Of a stretch of 48,846 nt of DNA, positions 32,533 to 39,934 are shown piece after piece. The notes beneath the pieces are model-generated. The model did not search any database. It was given only the letters and a program-made list of their open reading frames with translations, and was not told where the DNA came from. Both the position numbers and the translations under genes were made by a program. Within the stretch, counting starts at the first letter, position 1. Every line of letters starts with the position of its first letter. Source of the DNA: Nonomuraea jiangxiensis (GTDB taxonomy: Bacteria; Actinomycetota; Actinomycetes; Streptosporangiales; Streptosporangiaceae); assembly GCF_900099965.1 (NCBI RefSeq), contig NZ_FNDJ01000050.1, forward strand, positions 1 to 48,846. The letters are read 5' to 3'.

Positions 32533-33006
32533 CTACCGGGCCCGCAACTCCGCCAGGCGCCCCCGGAGCGCGGCCGCCAGCTCGCCCGCCGCGGTGAGCT
32601 GGCCCGGGGACAGCGCGTCCACGAACAGCTCGCGCACCGCCCGCAGGTGCGGGATGGACGCCCCTCGGAAGGCCTCGGCGCCTCCGGCGGTGAGGACGAT
32701 CTCGGCTCCCCGGCTGTCGGTGGCGCACTCCTCGCGCCGGACCAGCCCGCGCTGTTCCATCCGCCCGAGATGGTGGGACAGGCGGCTGCGCTCCCAGCCG
32801 ATCGTCGCGGCGAGCTCGGACGGGCGCAGCCGGTGCCCGTCCGCCTCGCTCAGCGCGAGCATCACGGCGTAGTCGCCCGGCGACAGGGACGACTCGCTCT
32901 GCAGACGCGAGGACAGCTCGGAACGGAGGGCTTCGGCGGTCTCGATGAAGTCCCTCCAGATCCGCAGTTCCTCGGTCGTCGGCAGCCGGCGCTTCCGCTG
33001 CGTCAC
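32533..33006 (-). CDS. MarR-family regulator
   Basis: This 157-residue winged-helix regulator shows SPGDYAVMLALSEADGHRLR then PSELAATIGWERSRLSHHLG as the HTH. The wing is RMEQRGLVRREECATDSRGA with EIVLTAGGAEAF. GTG 33006 is chosen because GGAGGT lies 7 nt upstream; a longer frame to 33042 runs into the operator. It is divergent from a luciferase-like monooxygenase gene, and two operator copies lie between the starts, so it probably represses both directions. Confidence 0.87.
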   Translation of the reverse strand: MTQRKRRLPTTEELRIWRDFIETAEALRSELSSRLQSESSLSPGDYAVMLALSEADGHRLRPSELAATIGWERSRLSHHLGRMEQRGLVRREECATDSRGAEIVLTAGGAEAFRGASIPHLRAVRELFVDALSPGQLTAAGELAAALRGRLAELRAR

Positions 33007-33029
33007 GATGACCACCTCCAGGCCGGGTA

Positions 33030-33075
33030 ATTGACACGTCAATCATCTGCGGAACATGATTGACGTGTCAATCAT
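33030..33075. promoter_or_regulatory. Symmetrical divergent promoters with double MarR operator
   Basis: ATTGACACGTCAATCAT (33030-33046) and its exact reverse complement (33056-33072) flank 9 nt. Each arm is itself palindromic (TTGAC/GTCAA). On the plus strand TTGACA (33031-33036) and CATGAT (33055-33060) are 18 nt apart. On the minus strand TTGACA (33071-33066) and GATGAT (33047-33042) are also 18 nt apart. Each promoter therefore overlaps both operator copies. Confidence 0.8.
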
Positions 33076-33127
33076 TTTCTCCACGTGGCGATGAGGCGAT
33101 CACCCGCCACCGGAGCAGGAGAGTCGC

Positions 33128-34195
33128 GTGACCGATATCGCATCCGAGATCACATTCGGGCTGGACACGTTCGGCGACGTGCCGGAGAACGACGACGGAG
33201 TGCCCCTTTCCCATGCGGCGGCGATCCGCCAGGTCGTCGAGGAAGCGGTTCTGGCCGACGAGCTCGGCGTCGACGTGATCGCGCTGGGCGAGCACCACCG
33301 CCCCGAATACTCGATCTCCACCCCCGCGACCGTGCTCGCCGGCATCGCCACCCGAACCTCCCGCATCCGGCTGGCCTCGGGCGTGACGGTGCTGAGCTCG
33401 GACGACCCGGTCCGGGTGTTCCAGCGCTTCGCGACGGTGGACGCGCTCTCGAACGGCCGCGCCGAGGCGATCCTCGGCCGTGGCTCCTTCACGGAGTCGT
33501 TCCCCTTGTTCGGCTACGACCTCGCGGACTACGACGTACTGTTCGAGGAGAAGATCGAGCTGTTCGTCAAGCTGCTCGACGAGCGGCCCGTCACCTGGAA
33601 CGGCACCGTACGCGCCGCGCTGGCCGACGCCGACGTCTTCCCCAAGACCGAGTCGGGACACCTGAGCACCTGGGTCGGCGTCGGCGGCTCGCCCCAGTCG
33701 GTCGTCCGCACCGCGCACTACGGCCTGCCGCTCATGCTCGCCATCATCGGCGGCGCCCCGGAGCGGTTCGCGCCCCACATCGACCTCTACCGCCGGGCCG
33801 CCGAGCAGTTCGGCACGACCGCGCATCCGGTCGGCATGCACTCGCCGGGTTTCGTCGCGGACACCGACGAGGAGGCCAGGGAGGTGTTCTGGCCGCGCTA
33901 CCGGGTGATCCGCGACCGGATCGGGGCGCTGCGCGGCTGGCCGCCGATCCGCCGCGCGGAGTACGACGCCGAGATCGAGCGCGGCTCCCTGTACATCGGC
34001 TCGCCGGAGACGGTCGCGCGCAAGATCGCGCGTGCCGTTCGCAGCCTCGGTGTCGGACGTTTCGACCTCATCTACAGCTCGGGATCCCAGCCGGTCGGCG
34101 CCCGGCTGCGGGCCGTCGAACTCTACGGCGCCAAGGTGATCCCGATGGTGCGCGACATGCTCGCCGATCGCGCGCCGGCCGTGGAGCGGTCATGA
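33128..34195 (+). CDS. Luciferase-like (LLM class) flavin-dependent oxidoreductase
   Basis: This 355-residue TIM-barrel monooxygenase uses FMNH2 or F420H2. The N-terminal SEITFGLDTFGDVP and ADELGVDVIALGEHHRPEY are signatures of the bacterial luciferase family. ASGVTVLSSDDPVRVFQRFA and GRAEAILGRGSFTESFPLFG provide the flavin-binding loops. The C-terminus holds YIGSPETVARKI. GTG 33128 follows AGGAGAG. It overlaps the next gene by ATGA and is divergent from the MarR regulator, so it is probably an inducible detoxification enzyme. The cofactor and substrate are not readable from sequence. Confidence 0.9.
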   Translation: MTDIASEITFGLDTFGDVPENDDGVPLSHAAAIRQVVEEAVLADELGVDVIALGEHHRPEYSISTPATVLAGIATRTSRIRLASGVTVLSSDDPVRVFQRFATVDALSNGRAEAILGRGSFTESFPLFGYDLADYDVLFEEKIELFVKLLDERPVTWNGTVRAALADADVFPKTESGHLSTWVGVGGSPQSVVRTAHYGLPLMLAIIGGAPERFAPHIDLYRRAAEQFGTTAHPVGMHSPGFVADTDEEAREVFWPRYRVIRDRIGALRGWPPIRRAEYDAEIERGSLYIGSPETVARKIARAVRSLGVGRFDLIYSSGSQPVGARLRAVELYGAKVIPMVRDMLADRAPAVERS

Positions 34196-34860
34196 CGCCG
34201 GGCGAGGTCCGTACGATCGGCATCCTCGGTGCGGGCCTGGTCGCGGGGTCCGGCGAGCCGGCGCGGATCGCCCTCATCGTCGAGGTCGTCACGCCCGGCG
34301 CGACCGCGGTGAGCACGGCGGAGGCCGCGGCACGGTCGGACGTGGTCGTGCTGGCGCTGCCGCTCGGCAAGCACCGCAACCTCCCCGCCGACGCGCTGCG
34401 GGGCAAGCTCGTGATCGACGCGATGAACTACTGGTGGGAGGTCGACGGCGTCCGCGACGACCTCACCGATCCCCGTACGTCCTCCAGCGAGATCGTCCAG
34501 GAGTTCCTGGCCGGTGCCCGGGTCGTCAAGGCGTTCAACCACATGGGCTACCACGACCTCGAGGAGGGGCCCAGCCCCGCCGGCACGCCGGGCCGCCGGG
34601 CCGTCGCGATCGCCGGAGACGACGCGGACGACCTCGCCGTCGTCGGCTCGATCGTGGACGCGCTCGGATTCGATCCGGTGATCGCGGGCCCGCTCGCCGA
34701 GGGCGTGCGCATGGAGCCGGGCACGGAGCCGTTCGGGGCGAACGTCGACGCGCCGCGACTACGCGCCATGCTCGACCGCTTCGCCGAGTCCCAGCGAGGC
34801 CGCGCGGTGCTCCACGCCCGCGGCCTGACCACCCGCGACCCCTTGACCCCTTCCTCCTAG
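34192..34860 (+). CDS. NADP(H):F420 reductase-like protein with shortened Rossmann fold
   Basis: This 222-residue protein belongs to the NADPH-dependent F420 reductase/NAD-binding group. It begins TIGILGAGLV, then jumps directly to AGSGEPARIALIVEVVTPGA. In the family about 17-19 residues (the end of GxGxxG, helix A and strand 2) lie between these segments. The rest is intact: VVVLALPLGKHRNLP, LVIDAMNYWWEVDG, VVKAFNHMGYHDLEEGPSPA and AVAIAGDDADDLAVVGSIVD. The gap is in frame, so the protein is made but probably binds NADP poorly or not at all. It is translationally coupled to the LLM oxidoreductase. Its stop codon lies in a 20-bp tandem repeat. Confidence 0.8.
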   Translation: MTPGEVRTIGILGAGLVAGSGEPARIALIVEVVTPGATAVSTAEAAARSDVVVLALPLGKHRNLPADALRGKLVIDAMNYWWEVDGVRDDLTDPRTSSSEIVQEFLAGARVVKAFNHMGYHDLEEGPSPAGTPGRRAVAIAGDDADDLAVVGSIVDALGFDPVIAGPLAEGVRMEPGTEPFGANVDAPRLRAMLDRFAESQRGRAVLHARGLTTRDPLTPSS

Positions 34861-34940
34861 CCCGACACGCGACGCCCCTGAGCCGGCTCGCGACGCCCTT
34901 GGCCCACCCGCGACACCCCTAGCCCGACACGCGACGCTTC
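34859..34940. repeat. Four imperfect 20-bp tandem repeats across two stop codons
   Basis: Units start at 34859, 34881, 34901 and 34921, with consensus AGCCCGMCACGCGACGCCCCT (the first unit has 2 extra bases). The array covers the TAG of the NADP-binding protein gene on the plus strand and the TAG plus last codons of the HEAT-type gene on the minus strand. It may have grown by slippage at the 3' junction of convergent genes, or serve as a bidirectional terminator. Confidence 0.65.
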
Positions 34941-36508
34941 CTGCCTGTTCCGGTGGCGGCGAGGGCCCGCAGCTCCTCGCGGAGATCCGGGTCGGGTTCC
35001 GCGTCGGCGGCCTCCCGTATCCAGCCGAGGACCTCGTCGGGCATCGCGGGCCAGGCGGCCAGGGCACGCAGCGCGCACCAGCGGAGCCGGACGACACGGT
35101 TGCGCAGAGCCGCCCGGATCAACGGGAGACCGAGGCCAGGGCGACTGCCCAGCCCGTCCACGACGGTCTCCAGGAGCAGCTCGGCCTCGTACTCCGGGCC
35201 GAAGCCCTGATCGGTGCCAGGGCCGGTGGCGAGGTCGTCCACCGGCAGCAGCTCCAGCGCGGTCTCCACCACCTGGGCGGCCTGGGCGGCATCGGCGATC
35301 CGGAGGGCGGTGTACCAGCAGTAATTATCGCCGGGTTCGGCCCGCAGGTGGGCGATCACTTGGGGGATCGCCGGGAGGGCCAGGCGTTCGGCGGCCGACA
35401 GGGCTGCTCGGAAGGTGCCCGTGCCCGGCTCGGCCAGTCCTGCCAGCACGATCGCCCGCCAGTCGTCCCGGGCGGCCAGTCGGTCGTAGCGGTGCCGCAG
35501 GGCCCGTACGTCCTTCCGCGGCCAGCCGGGATCGCCGTCGCGGAGGTAGGCCCTGATGGTGAGCACGTTGTTCACCAGGCCCAGCGTCGCCTCGCGGCCC
35601 GCCGCCAGCTCGGCGAAGCGCGACAGGGCCGGTACGGCGTCGGCGTAGCCGGAGATCCCCGTGCTCGGGCCCGACTCGCCCTGCACCAGCGTGGCCAGCA
35701 CGCCGCCCGCCGCCGTGACGAGGCCGTCGTCGGGGGCCGGGACGAGCAGGGCGGCGTACAGGCCGCCGGTCGTGGCGGCGATGGGGGCGAGATACTCGTC
35801 CATGATGGAGTTGCGCCAGCCCTCGCGCAGCACCCAGTCCTTGATCTCGGGATCGTCGCAGTCGTGCAGCCGTTCGACGGCGTGGATGCGGCCCCAGCCG
35901 CCGACCCGGCGGGCCAGCTCGTAGACCGCCCGATGGCCGTCGGGCTGGCTGCGCAACAGCGCGACCACCGCGTACAAGGTGAACTCCTCCAGGGAGCCGA
36001 GGAGGAGCAGGAGGTCGCGGTCCCGTTCGTCGCCGCAGGCCCCGACCAGCGCGATGCCGATCTTCGTGGCCTCGCGGCGGGTGCCGTACTCGGCGAGGTC
36101 CCGCCCGATGGCACGCAGCCGGTCCTCGCGCAGGCGCCGGCGTGCGAGCTCGTCGAGGAGGTCGTCGGCGACCGCGAGCGCCTCGGACTCCGCCAGGCGG
36201 TCGTGCAGCCCCGACATCAGCTCCGGAGCCGGTGCCTCGGCCAGCGCCTGGAGGAGGCGGGCGGCCTCTTCGACGGTGTCGGAGTCAGAATGAGGCTCGG
36301 AATGATGGGAGCGGATGCCGTCCATGACGGTGCTGGAGATGAACAGGCCGCTCGGCCTGGGGGGCTCGTCCGGCAGGTCGTCGGCGGGCCAGGGACTGGA
36401 GCCGAATCTGGCGGACATGGTCAGCGCGTGGGCGAAGAAGCTGGGCCGTTCGTCGGCCGGCCGCCACGAGCCGGGGCTCATCGGCCCGGGCGGTGGCCGC
36501 CCTTCCAT
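34919..36508 (-). CDS. HEAT-repeat-like protein of unknown function
   Basis: This protein of up to 529 residues is made of helical repeats. The N-terminal RPSFFAHALTMSARFGSSPW and FISSTVMDGIRSHHS are typical of a conserved streptomycete/actinobacterial family, sometimes labelled limonene hydroxylase without proof. The rest is a solenoid of HEAT-type helices, for example RAVYELARRVGGWGRIHAVE, then RLHDCDDPEIKDWVLREGW and AALRNRVVRLRWCALRALAAW. No catalytic motif or signal peptide is seen. ATG 36508 lacks a ribosome binding site; ATG 36481 is an alternative start. HEAT solenoids usually bind proteins or nucleic acids, so the hydroxylase label is doubtful. Confidence 0.8.
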   Translation of the reverse strand: MEGRPPPGPMSPGSWRPADERPSFFAHALTMSARFGSSPWPADDLPDEPPRPSGLFISSTVMDGIRSHHSEPHSDSDTVEEAARLLQALAEAPAPELMSGLHDRLAESEALAVADDLLDELARRRLREDRLRAIGRDLAEYGTRREATKIGIALVGACGDERDRDLLLLLGSLEEFTLYAVVALLRSQPDGHRAVYELARRVGGWGRIHAVERLHDCDDPEIKDWVLREGWRNSIMDEYLAPIAATTGGLYAALLVPAPDDGLVTAAGGVLATLVQGESGPSTGISGYADAVPALSRFAELAAGREATLGLVNNVLTIRAYLRDGDPGWPRKDVRALRHRYDRLAARDDWRAIVLAGLAEPGTGTFRAALSAAERLALPAIPQVIAHLRAEPGDNYCWYTALRIADAAQAAQVVETALELLPVDDLATGPGTDQGFGPEYEAELLLETVVDGLGSRPGLGLPLIRAALRNRVVRLRWCALRALAAWPAMPDEVLGWIREAADAEPDPDLREELRALAATGTGRKRRVSG

Positions 36509-36605
36509 GAGATGGTCATGGTCGCATGATGCCCGGACCGCCCTGTCCGCCGCAAGGGTGTTTCCGAGCTCCTTGATCCACCGCCCGGCCGGGACCCGCC
36601 GGGGC

Positions 36606-37034
36606 TCACCCGATGAACTGGTGATCGCTGCGCAGCCGGCCGTCGCCGTCCACGGTCAGGATGTCCAGGCCGCCGCCCAGGGTCTCGCCCGTACCGGTCG
36701 ACACCATCGCCCAGCGGACGCCGACCACGTTGGGCATCAGGAGGAGCGGCTCCTCGGCCGCCTCGAAGACGTGCTCGCCCGAGGCGACGAACATCTCGTA
36801 GGCCCGGGTCACCCTGGCCTCCAGGGCGTCGTGGCCGCGGACCACCAGCTCCGGCGCCGGGAACGCGAGCGCCGCGGCGGCCTCCCGGATCTCCTGGGGC
36901 GGGTCGACCAGCACGTGGGTCCCGTCGGGCGCCCACAGCTCGCGGATGAGGGCGCTCCGCCGCGCCGGATCCGGCTCGTTCCACTGGGCGACATAGCGGT
37001 CGGCCCACTGCTTGACGTCGAGTTCGTTGCTCAT
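36606..37034 (-). CDS. SnoaL/NTF2-like protein
   Basis: This 142-residue protein of the cone-shaped alpha+beta barrel fold has ADRYVAQWNEPDPARRSALI and LWAPDGTHVLVDPPQEI as the first helices and strand. VTRAYEMFVASGEHVFEAAE and LDILTVDGDGRLRSDHQFIG complete the fold. Members bind or isomerise small hydrophobic compounds or are simple ligand binders. ATG 37034 lies 7 nt after CACACT on the minus strand, so a leaderless transcript is possible. No neighbour suggests a pathway. Confidence 0.8.
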   Translation of the reverse strand: MSNELDVKQWADRYVAQWNEPDPARRSALIRELWAPDGTHVLVDPPQEIREAAAALAFPAPELVVRGHDALEARVTRAYEMFVASGEHVFEAAEEPLLLMPNVVGVRWAMVSTGTGETLGGGLDILTVDGDGRLRSDHQFIG

Positions 37035-37138
37035 GCGCAGCAGTGTGCATCCCGGCCTGCGATACCGCGATTCCCTGCGGGGAATCACGCCGCGAGCCGG
37101 CCGGTACGCCATGCTTCCGATACCGGGCCAATGGGGGC

Positions 37139-38098
37139 TCAGCTCGCGGGGATGCGCGGGGCCGGGCGGTGGGCCCAGGTGGCCCAGCGCCAGAGCCACT
37201 CGGCGGGACCCTGGCGGTGGCGGCGCAGCCAGAGGGTGGCGAACGACCACTGGATCGCCAGGATGGCCCCCGCGGTCAGGAACGCCGCCGTCGGGGACCG
37301 GCCGGTCGGCACGCCGAGGATCCGATCCGCAGCCAGGACGAGGAGTGTGGCGGTCAGGTAGTTCGTCAGTGCCATCCGGCCCAGGGGCGCGAACAGGGTC
37401 CGCAGCACCGGTCGCAGGGGCGTTCTGAGCAGGACCAGCAGGGCGCACACGTACACGCCGGCGAGCAGCAGGTCGGCCAGGGAGGACGTCAAGGACCCCG
37501 CGCCGGGCGGCACGTCGGCCTGCACCCACCGGGCCACGGCCGTTCCCGCCCCGAAGGCCAGGCCCAGCAGGACCGGCCCCAGGGTGGACCCTTCGATCCG
37601 CTCGACCACCCCGTACCGGACCAGCGCCGAGCCCAGCAGGAACAGCCCGGCGATCAGCAGGAGACCGCCCCCGCCGCCGACCAGCGCCGCCGCGATGAAC
37701 GCGGCGGCGAGGCCGGACATGGCCCACCGAGGGAGCCACGTCGAGGGCAGCAGCACCACCAAGCCGACGACGGCGTACTTGGTCAGGATCTCGCCCGGCC
37801 ACAGCAGCATGTGCACGAGGCCGATCGCGAGCAGCGCGAGCAGCCGGCGCAGCAGGACCAGCCGCGGGCGGGGGACGCGGCCGGCGGCGGAGTCCAGCAG
37901 CAGCGCGAACCCGATCCCGAACAGCAGGGAGAAGACCGGGAGCCCGAGCCAGGGGTCCGCGTCGCCCATGGGCAGCGCCGCGACGGCGGTGCCGCCGGTG
38001 GCCATCAGCTGGATGTTGGCGAACAGGATCTCGCACAGCACGAACCCGCGCAGCACGTCGAGCGCGGCGATCCGCGCCCGGCCGGAGGAGGTCGTCAC
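37139..38098 (-). CDS. DUF418-family membrane protein
   Basis: This 319-residue multi-pass membrane protein has IAALDVLRGFVLCEILFANI at the first helix, the family's signature. LPVFSLLFGIGFALLLDSAA and LLAIGLVHMLLWPGEILTKY follow. The C-terminal DUF418 domain shows LAPLGRMALTNYLTATLLVL as FAPLGRMALTNY, then LWLRRHRQGPAEWLWR. GGGAGGTC precedes GTG 38098. It is slightly shorter than usual (about 380-420). Its role is unknown, though DUF418 proteins are thought to be acyl- or transport-type membrane proteins. A broken serine hydrolase lies upstream on the same strand. Confidence 0.85.
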   Translation of the reverse strand: MTTSSGRARIAALDVLRGFVLCEILFANIQLMATGGTAVAALPMGDADPWLGLPVFSLLFGIGFALLLDSAAGRVPRPRLVLLRRLLALLAIGLVHMLLWPGEILTKYAVVGLVVLLPSTWLPRWAMSGLAAAFIAAALVGGGGGLLLIAGLFLLGSALVRYGVVERIEGSTLGPVLLGLAFGAGTAVARWVQADVPPGAGSLTSSLADLLLAGVYVCALLVLLRTPLRPVLRTLFAPLGRMALTNYLTATLLVLAADRILGVPTGRSPTAAFLTAGAILAIQWSFATLWLRRHRQGPAEWLWRWATWAHRPAPRIPAS

Positions 38099-38210
38099 GG
38101 GACCTCCCGAGCGGTCATTCGATCTTTCTTGAGCATGGGACCCATCCTGCGGAGACCGCCCGGTACGGGCATCGACCACAAGTCGGGTCTCGCGGCCCGC
38201 GACGGTACTT

Positions 38211-38575
38211 TCAGCCCCACGTTCGCCAGGTCTGGTCGACGGTGCCGGCCAAGTGCAGGTCCAGCTCCGGACAGTGGAAGAGCCAGGTCCCGGTGACTCC
38301 CGAGTGACCGACGAGCGTGACAGGGCGGCGCCCGGTGACATGAGCCGGCCGACCCTGAAGAACATGGTGCCCAGTCCGTAGCGGAGGATGGGGATGTTGC
38401 GCAGCCGGTTGCGACGCTCGGTGAGAAGTCCCAGTGAGCGGGCGTCGCTGAAGAGCTCGCCGTCGAGCAGCGCTCGCTGAAAGGCGAGGAGATCGCCGGT
38501 GGTGCTGAACAGGTGGTTGGACGACTCGATCATGGAGGTCAGGTCCACACGGCGCTGTTTCGCGTAGAGCGGCGA
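38211..38575 (-). pseudogene. Broken serine hydrolase (beta-lactamase family) C-terminal part
   Basis: On the minus strand the sequence reads SSNHLFSTTGDLLAFQRALL, then DGELFSDARSLGLLTERRNR and YGLGTMFFRVGRLMSPG. It then continues in another frame as RRPVTLVGHSGVTGTWLFHC and PELDLHLAGTVDQTWRTWG, ending at 38211. The frame change lies near 38330. STTGDL and the late GHSGVTG (the HxG motif of class C beta-lactamase-like serine hydrolases) identify the family. The N-terminal half with the SxxK nucleophile and YxN motif is not found, so the gene is both truncated and frameshifted. Confidence 0.7.
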
Positions 38576-38764
38576 GGGTGCCGCGGTCGCCGGATCCGGC
38601 GGGCGATGTCCTCGAAGGTCCAGGCCGTATCCTGACCGGCGGCGAGGCGCTTGAGCACACTGGGCCCCTCACGGCGCTTCTCCAGGTGATCGGGCAACCC
38701 GGACGTGTGACTCGCCAGGTGGGCGCACCGTGATCGCGGGCGTCCGGTCGACTCCCTTGAGGAC

Positions 38765-39199
38765 GTGGAGTCCCGTGGTCGTGCTGGCTTCGGGGCCGGC
38801 GTCGCGCTCTTCTACAGCGCCAGCTCGGGCAGCATCAAACGCGCGCTGGACACCCTGCTCGCGCAAGGGTTCATCGAGGTCGCCAGCATCGAAGCCGGAG
38901 GCCGGGGGCGGAAGGTGTACCGCCTGACCGACGCCGGTCGTCAGGAGTTCCGCGCGTGGATGACGGGGGAGCCGGCCGAACGCCTACCGGTGCTCCGCCG
39001 CATCACGGCGCGCATCGAGACCGAACTCGCCGGGCTCTCGGCCCTCGGCAAGCACCTCGACCCCCTGGACGTCCCCGCGGAGCACACCGACCTCGCCACC
39101 CACCAGCGCGCGACGCTCGACTACGGCATCGCCTCACACCGCTTCGCGCTCGACTGGTTCCGCGACCACATCGACCGGCTCAAGCCGCTCGACCCCTGA
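38765..39199 (+). CDS. PadR-family regulator, probably N-terminally truncated
   Basis: Up to 144 codons of PadR-type winged-helix sequence are open. LFYSASSGSIKRALDTLLAQ is the recognition helix region, GFIEVASIEAGGRGRKVYRL is the wing, and TDAGRQEFRAWMTGEPAERL starts the C-terminal helical domain. The first helices of the HTH (normally 20-35 residues ahead of the LFYS segment) are not visible upstream, and no ribosome binding site precedes GTG 38765. The gene may be a remnant or may start with a divergent N-terminus. It faces away from the broken hydrolase at 38211-38575, its likely former target. Confidence 0.6.
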   Translation: MESRGRAGFGAGVALFYSASSGSIKRALDTLLAQGFIEVASIEAGGRGRKVYRLTDAGRQEFRAWMTGEPAERLPVLRRITARIETELAGLSALGKHLDPLDVPAEHTDLATHQRATLDYGIASHRFALDWFRDHIDRLKPLDP

Positions 39200-39287
39200 C
39201 GCCGTACAGAAACGAGGACGGGGAAGGCGAGCGCACGAACGGCGGCCTCGCGCGGAGTTCTCGGAAGCCAAACCGAAAGAACACGAG

Positions 39288-39309
39288 ATTTCGCGGAATA
39301 GCGCGAAAT
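39288..39309. promoter_or_regulatory. Perfect inverted repeat upstream of the sigma factor gene
   Basis: ATTTCGCG (39288-39295) and CGCGAAAT (39302-39309) are exact reverse complements with spacer GAATAG. It lies about 70 bp before the sigma factor start and 90 bp after the PadR gene. It could be a regulator site or the PadR terminator. Confidence 0.45.
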
Positions 39310-39379
39310 GATGGGCCGGATCTCGCCATGTACGAGGATGTCCGCATTTCGTACTGGTGAAGGAGGCCGACCGTGGGAC

Positions 39380-39934
39380 GTGCCCGTGGATGACGACGAC
39401 GTGGCCAGGTTCGAGGCCGTCTACAGGGAGACGTACGACCTGATCGCGGCCTACGCCGCGCGCCGCTGCGACTCACCGCAGGACGCGGCCGACGTCGTCG
39501 CGGAGACCTTCACCATCGCCTGGCGCAGGGTGGGGGAGCTGCCACCGGGACAGGAGGCCCGCCTCTGGCTGTACGGGGTGGCGCGCAAGGTGCTGGCCGA
39601 TCACCGCCGGAGCGCGGTCCGGCAGCGGCTGCGCAGCGTGGAGCTCGACGCGGAGCTGGCCGATCTCTATGGAGACCACCCGGACAGCGGTGTGGAGCTG
39701 AGCGCGATCGGTTCGGTGTTCCGGAGCCTGTCCGACGACGACCGCGAGCTGCTGTCGCTGGTCGCCTGGGAGGGCCTGGAACGCGAGGAGATCGCCACCA
39801 TGCTGGGCCTGTCACGCAACGCCGTACGCATCCGCTTGTACCGCGCCCGCAGGCGTTTCTCACGGGCGCTGGACGAAGCCGGTGTCCGGTTCACATCAGA
39901 GAGCCGGATGATTCCGGCGGGGAGGTCGCTGTGA
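39380..39934 (+). CDS. ECF-type RNA polymerase sigma factor
   Basis: This 184-residue ECF sigma factor shows region 2 as FEAVYRETYDLIAAYAARRC, then SPQDAADVVAETFTIAWRRV and ARLWLYGVARKVLADHRRS. Region 4 is FRSLSDDDRELLSLVAWEGL with EREEIATMLGLSRNAVRIRL. GTG 39380 is the most likely start (GAAGGAGG about 13 nt upstream). The open frame continues back to 39308 without similarity. Its TGA overlaps the GTG of the next gene, a single-pass membrane protein. It is a different group from the sigma factor at 30810. Confidence 0.88.
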   Translation: MPVDDDDVARFEAVYRETYDLIAAYAARRCDSPQDAADVVAETFTIAWRRVGELPPGQEARLWLYGVARKVLADHRRSAVRQRLRSVELDAELADLYGDHPDSGVELSAIGSVFRSLSDDDRELLSLVAWEGLEREEIATMLGLSRNAVRIRLYRARRRFSRALDEAGVRFTSESRMIPAGRSL

